Source of the DNA: Rhynchopus euleeides
Taxonomy: Eukaryota > Euglenozoa > Diplonemea > Diplonemida > Diplonemidae
Direction: 5' to 3'
Length of the DNA stretch: 64,000 bases
Assembly: GCA_963210315.1 (NCBI GenBank)
Contig: OY723290.1
Span: forward strand, 682,001 to 746,000
The stretch's first letter is position 1, and each line of letters opens with the position of its first letter. The position numbers and the translations under genes are program-made. Below, piece after piece: positions 46,513 to 55,010 of the stretch. The notes beneath the pieces are model-generated. The model had not been told where the DNA came from, did no database searches, and worked only from the letters and a program-made list of their open reading frames with translations.

Positions 46513-47664
46513 GGGGGGGGTCACTGGGTCAAACATAGGCCAAATTTTGAGAATCGAGTTTTTGACCCTAAAAAGGTGATTCTGCTGGCAGAAAGTGCCC
46601 AATATGCTCCGGAAACTCATTTCCGCCCACTCCCAGGGGGTGGTATGCCCCCGACGATGCCGTTTTTGCCGATGAAAATTTTTGTGACACAACTTGTACC
46701 TGGACTGCACCCCACAGGGCACGTCAACCAGAGCAAACACACCTCAACCTGCCAGAGGCACAGAAGAGCTGGTGTTGTTGGTTTTCCTGAACCCGAATAG
46801 GTTCTCGGTGCCCTCCAGAGGTCAAAAGTCAAGCCAAAATGAGGTGCGAGCACAAGAATTGTTGTGGGAGAACCATGGTACAGATCGTGTCACATCTTGA
46901 GGGTGTTCCAGGGGAGCTCTCAGCAGCTGGGTCTGCGACACGGCGCATCCGTTGCCAGGGAGCGCGTCCTCAGAGTACTCTCGTCATGCCGTCGATCTGA
47001 AGTCGGGGCTAGAGGCGGAGACGGGCAATCTTGCGATTCTGCTGATTCTGCTGTGCGTACCTCTGGCCCGTTTGTACTCGTGCCTGCTGTACCAGGTGCC
47101 TGTTCCAGTCAGCTGCCTCCCCGTCAGAGGAGGCAGTGTCGGGACCCTCGCGTCGCGCCCCTGTGCCACATGATCACAGGCTGGCACCACACCCAAGGAT
47201 GCGCTCCCTGGCAACGGATGCGCCGTGCCGCAGACCCAGCTGCTGAGAGCTCCCCTGGAACACCCTCAAGATGTGACACGATCTGTAACATGGTTCTCCC
47301 ACAACAATTCTTGTGCTCGCACCTCATTTTGGCTTGACTTTTGACCTCTGGAGGGCACCGAGAACCTATTCGGGTTCAGGAAAACCAACAACACCAGCTC
47401 TTCTGTGCCTCTGGCAGGTTGAGGTGTGTTTGCTCTGGTTGACGTGCCCTGTGGGGTGCAGTCCAGGTACAAGTTGTGTCACAAAAATTTTCATCGGCAA
47501 AAACGGCATCGTCGGGGGCATACCACCCCCTGGGAGTGGGCGGAAATGAGTTTCCGGAGCATATTGGGCACTTTCTGCCAGCAGAATCACCTTTTTAGGG
47601 TCAAAAACTCGATTCTCAAAATTTGGCCTATGTACAGGCTTTTTTGGGTGCAGTGACCCCCCCC
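46513..47664. mobile_element. Fold-back TIR element E (1,152 bp)
   Basis: Inverted arms of about 460 bp (46513-46970 and about 47205-47664) surround a centre of about 240 bp. The ends are GGGGGGGGTCACTGG and GCAGTGACCCCCCCC, with TA outside (46511-46512, 47665-47666). Its architecture and G-run ends match element B, though the sequence is unrelated. Nothing in it looks coding; the mirrored frames come from the two arms. Confidence 0.85.
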
Positions 47665-47736
47665 TACCCCCCCCCTCCATCCCCCCCCTCCACCTCCACC
47701 TCCAGCGATACTGCCCACTTCACCACCTCGTATCAC

Positions 47737-48591
47737 TCACTGCCCCTGCTCGCCCCCTCCCCAGACATCACCTGGGGTCAGGGGCACACCAGGTGCCACG
47801 GGGACGGAGATGGCCGCCCCTCCGCAGCGCCTCTTCTGCGCATGCTGCATGCGAAGCTCCTGCACCTGGCTCCGCGGCCTCACCGGGCTGCAGCGGTAGC
47901 TCTCTGTGATGTATGACGACACCCCTGCTGCAGGTGCACCACCCCGTCTCATCCCTGGGTCGTAGGGGTTGAAGGACGCCTCCTTCGCATTCTCCTCAAC
48001 CTTGCGGATCTGCACCGTCGTGAGGTCTGCCTCCTCCGACGCATCACGCTTATACAGCAGGGAGGGCTCCGTCAGGATGCGGTACCGCAGGTCGTTCATG
48101 CTGTCCTGGATCCCGCGGCAGACAGACGCCATGTCGCCGGAGCTGCCCCCCTCGCCTGCAGACACGCCACCCCCACCCCCGCCCCCACCCTCCCAGCTGT
48201 CGGCAGCCCCAACCGCCCCCTCGGTGTGGGGCGTCACGATGACACGGTGCAGCGGGCTCCGCGCAACCACCCTCTGCGAGCTGCCGCCCTCCGACGCCCG
48301 GTCGGAGGGGGTGTCGTGGCCAGACGGCAGCCCTTCCTGCTGCTGCTGCTGCTGGTGGTGGTGCTGCGCAGCCATGCGGACCTCAACCTCCCCAACGGCG
48401 GTGGCCAGGTCGCGGTCCAGCCGCTCCAGTCGCAGGATGCTCTCGCGCTGCCGCTGCATCAGCCTCTTGTTGTTCGCAATCAGGTCGGAGATTAGAGGGG
48501 CCTGGGGGCGGATTGCGGCCTGCCGCGTGCGCTGCGGCTCACGCACGTCATCCCAGTGGATAACAGGGCGGACTGCTGCACTGGAGGTCAT
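47737..48591 (-). CDS. Hypothetical protein with an N-terminal coiled coil
   Basis: The protein has 284 residues starting MTSSAAVRPVIHW. The start is chosen because the upstream frame is low-complexity proline-rich sequence over a C-run leader. Residues about 25-75 (LISDLIANNKRLMQRQRESILRLERLDRDL) have heptad spacing of Leu/Ile and charged residues and should form a coiled coil. A Gln/His run (HHHQQQQQQ) and a Gly-rich linker follow. Then comes a charged region near 165-215 (VCRGIQDSMNDLRYRILTEP), then a basic C-terminus with RPRSQVQELRMQHAQKRRC. No signal peptide or membrane segment is evident. The frame is clean, GC-rich at third positions and has no opposite-strand match to repeats. I do not recognise the family; a cytoskeletal or flagellar role is possible but unsupported. 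Confidence 0.65.
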   Translation of the reverse strand: MTSSAAVRPVIHWDDVREPQRTRQAAIRPQAPLISDLIANNKRLMQRQRESILRLERLDRDLATAVGEVEVRMAAQHHHQQQQQQEGLPSGHDTPSDRASEGGSSQRVVARSPLHRVIVTPHTEGAVGAADSWEGGGGGGGGVSAGEGGSSGDMASVCRGIQDSMNDLRYRILTEPSLLYKRDASEEADLTTVQIRKVEENAKEASFNPYDPGMRRGGAPAAGVSSYITESYRCSPVRPRSQVQELRMQHAQKRRCGGAAISVPVAPGVPLTPGDVWGGGEQGQ

Positions 48592-49680
48592 GGAGGGGGG
48601 GGGGGGGTGAGAGAGAGGAGGGAGAAGGGCGAGCGTCACCCCGTGGGGCTCCCTGGGCATGTAGGTTTGGGTGTGTCTTGTGGGGTGGGTGTTGTGCATC
48701 GAGAAGAGAGAGACAAGGGTTGTTGCTGTGGGGGATAGTGGGGGCGGGGGGAGGGGAGGGCGGTGTGGGGGGCTATCTTGGAAAGTGTTGCGTTGCCGTT
48801 GATTGCTGGCCCTGATGCAAAAAAAAATATAACACCTCCCCTCTCCACGCATGTAGCGGAAAGCCGTCGGGAGGGTGCTCCCCTTTTTTTGCCACCGTTG
48901 ATTTCGAAGCGGATCCCCCCCCCCCCACCCCCACCTGCTCCTAAATTACATGATGATTTTCAGATGAAGCTGCCCTTCTCCACATTGCACCCCCTCCCCC
49001 CCACTCACCCTCTTCCTCGGAACATCACGGACGGTGAAAAAAAAAACAGAGTCGAATCTTTTTGATTTTCCCCCATCGATGTACACATTCTCCTCACAGA
49101 ACAACTCAGAGCACGGGAGGCCAGTTGGGGCTAGACGAAGCAGCCTGCAACGAGGCGACCAAAAAACACCGGTTCCGCGCAGTGGCACTAAAATAATTGG
49201 TTTGTTCCTTGTTTCGACTGTGAAGGAATCGACACACCACCAGCAGGGCGCACGGGAGACGACCAGACAGTGACGCACACACAATGTTGTGCCTCAGCTC
49301 GAACATGCAGTCTCATATTCTCACCAAAAGTCACAAGAATGAGAAATGCGCCATCAGACCTTCAGCCGCCACACTGGCGCACAGTTCACTGATGCACGCA
49401 GTCGAGGTGAAAGGCTGTTGCTGCCCCTATTGTGGCGCAATCGGGCAACAGCGGCCTTCACCTTCCCTCCGGAAAATCCAAACCCCTTCTTCCTTGAAGA
49501 CAATGATGAATGAGCAGTGCGGGGGTGAGAGGGGGGGTTATTTGGGGACACCTTGACTGACCAAAAGTAAAGTAGCAACACCACACCAGATCGAAACGAG
49601 GGGGCGCCGGGGAGGGGCACGGCCCGTAGGGGGGGGGGGGGCAGTGGCTGGGGTAATTTTCTGGGGGGTCGCTTACAGCC

Positions 49681-49712
<32 letters not shown>

Positions 49713-49890
49713 CTGGCGTGCAGGGTGCAGGCAGCGCGCGCAAATGCGGCCTGTTTCCGGGTGCCCGCGCGCTGCCGGCGACCGTGCACCCGAGGTGCAC
49801 GGTTTGGGCTGAATCTGGGTGACGTACGAGTAGGGCTCCCACCCTGAAAATGGGCTACCTGCGGTCACTCCAGGTACCTGACATCACCCG
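48592..49890. other. Intergenic DNA with a 30-base G run
   Basis: Holds C-run and G-run tracts, including an uninterrupted run of 30 G at 49683-49712. No gene recognised. Sequence next to the gene above is pyrimidine-rich on the minus strand, as expected for a leader or acceptor region. Confidence 0.55.
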
Positions 49891-51560
49891 AAAGTGACCC
49901 AAAATCAGCGGGACCCCCTCCTCGGGTGTTCCGAAACCCCTTTCTTTTGACTACCGTAAACGGAAATATTGTGGACCGTAACAAAGGTGAACCGTACTAT
50001 AGGTGGACCGTAAAAAAGATGGAACAAATGGGATTTTTCCGGAACTTGGAACATTTTTACGGTCCACCTATTTTACGGTTGGGATAGTGGACTTGGCGGT
50101 TTTTTTTACGAATTCCTTCGACGAAGTCGCGAAGGAACCAAGGAAATCGCACGACTGAAGCTGCAGGATTAACACCACAGGGCCTCAACACAGAGTGTGC
50201 GCTCACCATCGTCCGGGAACTGTTCTCGCACAGTTACTGCAGGGTGTACTACACTAAAGGAGTACGATTTCCCTGAATTTTCCGGGCACTGATTCACGAA
50301 TTTACATCTGGAGGGAGCCCGGTGGTCTCAGCTTCTGTCTGCGCGCCCTGCCGTACTGTGGCTGCTTTTGTGGGCTCGTGCAGCAGGTTCTACTTTTACT
50401 TCTACCGGAACGCTCCTTGCATGGTACTACACTTCTCGAGGTGTGGTGGTGGGTGAGTCTCGAGGTGAGTGGTGGTGATCGTGCCCTTTCCACACGCAGG
50501 GAGGACTTGCTTCTCTTGCTGGTGTTGGTTGCGGTGGTGGAGGGAGGGTCCAAAGCTGGGAGGTCGGGAGGCCTACGTGCGGGAGTCTGCGGCGTGGAGG
50601 CCGCAGTCCGCGCCCCGCAACCCACCAGCCCGCGGGCGAAAATCGCATTGTCTTTTCCATATTCAGTCCCAATAAATGGTGGACCGTAAAAAAGATGGAA
50701 CGTTTGGCCTTTTTTTGGGAACTTGGAACATTTTTACGGTCCACCCTTTTTCCGTTTACGGTATTTGGAATCTGTGCGGATCGTAGTGGGGTCACACTGT
50801 GGGTCGAGGTGTCAAGCTTCACCCATGAAATGTGGGTCTGATTCAGGGTCTGGTCATAGGAGGCTGGCCCCAGGAGGATGTGACTGGGAGGCAGCCACAC
50901 CAGCCCACCCACCCAGCGGGACCCCCTCCTCGGGTATTCCAAAACCCCGTTCTTCTGAACGTTTGGAACTTTTGCGGATCGTAGTGGGGTCACTTTGTGG
51001 GTCTAGGAGCCAAACACCGTCCATGAAATGTGCCTCTGGTTCAGGGGCTGGTCCAAAGGGAATGTGACTGGGAGGCACACCCACCCACCCAGCGGGACCC
51101 CCTCCACGGGTGTTCCTAAACCCCTTTCTTTTGAACGTTTGGAATTTGTGCGGATCACAGTGGGGTCACTTTGGTGGTGTGCGAGCCAAGCATCACCCAT
51201 GAAACACGGGTCTAGTTCAGGGGCTGGTCAGCGTGGCTGGGAGGCAGTCAGCCCACACCCCACCCCACCCACCCAGTGGGACCCCCTCCTCGGGTGTTCC
51301 AAAACCCCGTTCTTTTGAACGTTTGGAATTTGTGCGGATCACAGTGGGGTCACTTTGGTGGTGTACGAGCCAAGTTTCGCCCATGAAACGTGGGTCTGGT
51401 TCAGGGACTGGTCATGGGTGAAGGTGGCTGGGAGGCAGCCACCTTCACCAGCCCACACCCCACCTACCCACCCAGCGGGACCCCCCCCTCGGATTTTCCA
51501 AAAACCCGTTCTTTGGGATATTTGGGATCCGTGCGGATTGTGGTGGGGTCATTTTGGCCA
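49890..51560. repeat. Degenerate satellite, unit about 176-199 bp
   Basis: Each unit contains GGGACCCCCTCCTCGGG, then AACCCCGTTCTTTTGAACG, then GTGCGGATC, AGTGGGGTCA, a CATGAAA word, a GGTTCAGGG word and GGCTGGGAGGCAG. The first word recurs near 49910, 50918, 51094, 51278 and 51477. The first unit is interrupted by element O; with O removed, the first spacing (198 bp) agrees with the others. Confidence 0.85.
49954..50761. mobile_element. TIR element O inserted in the satellite (808 bp)
   Basis: The ends CCGTAAACGGAAA and the inverse of CCGTAAACGGAAA are flanked by TA (49952-49953, 50762-50763). Internal words GGTGGACCGTAAAA and their inverse occur near both ends. A hairpin with CTTCG/CGAAG sequence is near 50,108-50,132. 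TA target and short TIR suggest a Tc1/mariner-like or related group; no transposase is present. The neighbouring satellite units show the empty site. Confidence 0.75.
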
Positions 51561-51696
51561 TGGGGTGCCTATTGACACCACTTACTGGAAAATGCCAATT
51601 GGGTAAAAGTACCCCCCCCCTGTACAGGTACAAGGGGGGGGTCCTTTCCTACAGGTACGGGAGGTAGCCAGTGTACCCCCCCCCTGTCCCCCACTT

Positions 51697-54632
51697 CACC
51701 ACGGACTAGTCGGGCAGTGACGGGTGGGGTCGACTAGTCGGGACGACGGGTGAAAACTCGACAGGCGGCACCCGTCGACTCGACGGGTGGACCCGTCGAG
51801 TCGACGGGTGCCACCCGTCGGCACGACGGGTGAACCTGCTGAAACGACGGGTGTTCCAGTCATTTCCTGTTGATATGGGCCAATTTCCATTGAAAACTAG
51901 GGGAGTACCTTGCATGGCATCAGGTTATTTTTCACGCCGAGCTATCTTCCCTGCACAGACCCACCCCCCATTACTTTCCATTTACAATTCCTAGTTGGTG
52001 ATGGGGCCTCAAGTGCATGTGCGACGGCTGTTCTCGTGGGTTTTCATTGTTCGAGGGATCTTGACTCTGACAAACTGTGTCAGTTTGACAGAGCAACCTA
52101 CTTCATGAAGGTGATCACTTTTCTGCCAGGCAAATTTTCGCCCCAGCCCCCAACCCTTGCACAACCCACAAGGCAGTCTCCAAGATACCGTACCCTCATC
52201 ATCACCCAGGCCAAGATACCCCAAGATACCATCATCACCACCCAGGCCACCCAGACGAGCCACACCAATCAATGCCAGCGGCAAAGCGTACTGCAGCGCA
52301 GGCCCTCGCCAGCGCTGTGGACATGACGGTGTTTGTACGTGCTTGGATCAACACGTATGTTGTCGAGCGTGATGCTGATGGGTTGAGCCACATGACCCTG
52401 AAGCAGCTTCTCGGCAAGCTGGCGGATACTACCATCAAGTCGACTGATCCCATCATCAGTCTTGCCCTGTACAAAAAGTATGAGAAGGTGGGGGGTGGGG
52501 TGATCAGCAAGTCGACCGCGAAGGATGGTCGCACGATGTACGCTGCCCGTGTCAATAGCGGGTCAGACATCGAGTTTGTCGGGTTGGGCCTCCGGAAGAG
52601 CAACGGGAAGGACCACCCGACAGGGCTCAAGGAGATGGCCGACGCCTGCCCCGCGGCACTGCAGCTATGGTGAAGCTGTACGAGGCGGAGAAGAAACAGG
52701 CACAGAAGACCCAGCAGAGCAGGCTGGCCGTAGGCATTTTCGACGGTGCCTTCGCAACACGGTTGGTGACAGTTGCCGATAAGCAGAAGGATGAGTACAG
52801 AACGTGGTTCACGTTCAACTTCCTGAAGCAAATCGCAAGAGTGCAGAGAGGGGGTTTCGAAAAGGCGAACGTGATGTTTCGGCTCGCCTGCTTAGGGTAG
52901 CAGGGGACCGTCTTGAGCTGTGGTCGGCATTTAGTAAGATGGGGTCATCTTCGCACAGGAGCGCGTTTTGTACCACACCACGAAATGACTGGTTGAAACA
53001 GCTCCACGCCTGCCACAGGGCTAGCATCCAGGAACTTCATGAAGCTGGGTTTGAGAGCCTGTACGCAGGGGTCACCCCCCCCTGCACGACATAAACGGGT
53101 TCATCGCAATACTCGCAGAGATCTTGCCTGATGGACCTGCCGTGCAGAAGGCTGTCCTTGGCAGCTCAACGTGTTCCAACATGACGGGAAACCAGGCCAG
53201 AGATGTTCTGAGTCGCTTACTCACCATTACCAAGACGAAGGGGGTGCAGCATCTACTCTGTATTGCAATGGAAATGCTTGTGCATTTCCGCTACAACGAC
53301 ATCCCCATCAAGTACCACCAGGAGGGAAAGTGCGCGAAAGAGTTCATCTTCTCGCTCATCGCAATGCACATCCTTGTGTTTGTCCTGGAGTGGGTGTCAC
53401 CTGGGAGAACATCCGAGGGGCGTGGTGTTACATATATCCATTCGATGAGCCACTGGTTTGATCCAGAAGATGCACACCCCCTCGCCCTGAGTGACGAGGA
53501 ACTGGAGAGGGGGAATGGCGTCCCCAAACGCCATGCCCTGAGGGTGACATCGCAGCAGACCGCCGAACGGGACCTGCTGCTCTTCGAAATGCAGAGGACC
53601 AAAGGCAAGGGGTGCGGCCTGCTGGACCAACCGAGCACCCCGACCCTCCTGAAGTTCGGCGCGATAAAGCTTTGCTGCTGTGTCACTGCGAGGAACGCTT
53701 GTTGGAAGGGAGCAACGGCAGCACTGCAGCGGAGACTCGAGTCCCTCAGCCTTGGATCTCACGTCACAAAAAGGGGGCGATGGGGCCAACAATTTCTGGG
53801 CGACCCGGAAAACACCACTCCAAAGGCAACGCTGCTCGCATGCATCTGCAAGTCCAAATCCTGGGGCAACAGCGAGGATGTGCCAGAAGTGCCAGAACCA
53901 ACACCATCCGGTACAGTGCCTGTGCAGCAGCATATCTGCATTGTGTGCTCCAAAGTTGTCCACACGAGAGAAGCACTGTTTGCGCATTATGATGCTGCAC
54001 ATCGGCCACAAAACAACGCGCCGTGTCAGACCTGCACTGTCACATGCCAGGAGTGCGGCAAACGGGCAAAATCGAAGGGACTGAGCCAGCACTACCTCAG
54101 TCATCATTCGCGCGTGCTGACACAAAAGCGTTGCTGTGTTTGTTTCGAGCTCTTTAAAACCACTGTAAAGCGCGACGAGCACATGAGATCCGCGCACCCG
54201 TAAGTGAGGGGGGGGGGGTGTTTGGCAGTTCAGGTACGTAGGTGATTTTGTTTGTCCTCGAGAGCGGAGTGACGTCGTGGGAGGGAGTTGTTTTGAGGCC
54301 CCACCCCCAGGCCCCCTGCCCACCTGGATGGCTCACCCCCCTCCTGGTGGTCCACCGGTGGGCAGCCCCTTCACCAACTAGGAATTGTAAATGGAAAGTA
54401 ATGGGGGGTGGGTCTGTGCAGGGAAGATAGCTCGGCGTGAAAAATAACCTGATGCCATGCAAGGTACTCCCCTAGTTTTCAATGGAAATTGGCCCATATC
54501 AACAGGAAATGGCTGGAACACCCGTCGTTTCAGCAGGTTCACCCGTCGTGCCGACGGGTGCCACCCGTCGTTTCACCCGTCGTCATTTCACCCGTCGTCC
54601 CGACTAGTCGTCCGGGCGACTAGTCCGTGGTG
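51697..54632 (+). mobile_element. Coding TIR element Q (2.9 kb), family unrecognised
   Basis: Inverted arms of about 270-310 bp (51697-52009 and 54365-54632) start CACCACGGACTAGTCG. They carry many CGACGGGTG words and continue through the same AACTAGG/GGTACTCCCC and CCAATTTCC words in opposite order. No clear TSD is seen. The 2.35-kb interior carries plus-strand coding sequence. This is the only TIR element in the window with substantial protein, so it is the best candidate for a once-autonomous transposon. The protein does not match a transposase family that I can name. Confidence 0.8.
52272..54203 (+). pseudogene. Degraded gene of element Q, ending in three C2H2 zinc fingers
   Basis: The reading starts MPAAKRTAAQALASAV at 52272 and stays open to 52673. 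Related-looking sequence then continues in other frames (to 52900, then about 52890-53090). The frame from about 53085 to 54203 is open for some 370 codons. About three frame changes, several at G or C runs, could be real decay, sequencing slips or short introns. The N-terminal part (TVFVRAWINTYV, LGKLADT) has no known fold that I recognise. The C-terminal part ends in three C2H2 fingers: CIVCSKVVHTREALFAHYDA (53937 on), CQECGKRAKSKGLSQHYLSH and CCVCFELFKTTVKRDEHMRS. Multi-finger tails in transposon proteins commonly bind the element's terminal repeats, and the CGACGGGTG arrays are obvious candidate sites. Confidence 0.6.
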
Positions 54633-55010
54633 TTTGCGAGGGACCCCCCCCCCCCGACCAGGGTGGGGGTCACCCAAAATTTCGAGGAAATCCTGCTGTC
54701 ACCCTGAAAACCTGGGTCGCCAGCCTGACCTCAGCCCGCGGGGAGCCCCCCCCCCCCCCCCCCCCCCCCCCCCGGCATGACCCCCCCCCCCGGCCAGCCC
54801 CCTGCTTACAGTACCCCGGCGTTAAGCCAGCCACTGGGGGGGGAGGTGGGTGTCGCACCCCCGGGGGAAACACGGTGATTTCTCCACGACCTCCAGGGGG
54901 TTCTCCTCACGCTGCCGACCACCCCCACACACACACGTTTCGCTCATATGCCGCACATGCCACATCACCTGAAAACTAACCCCCGCCCCCCCTTTGTTGG
55001 CATCACCAGA
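54633..55010. other. C-run spacer 3' of the helicase gene
   Basis: Contains an uninterrupted run of 28 C at 54746-54773 and further C runs. It is the 3' flank of the helicase gene and shows no polyadenylation-like motif that I can defend. Confidence 0.55.

Noticed and set aside
46510-47680. Pairs of identical small proteins on opposite strands in elements B and E
   Set aside because: They are the two inverted arms read in opposite directions.
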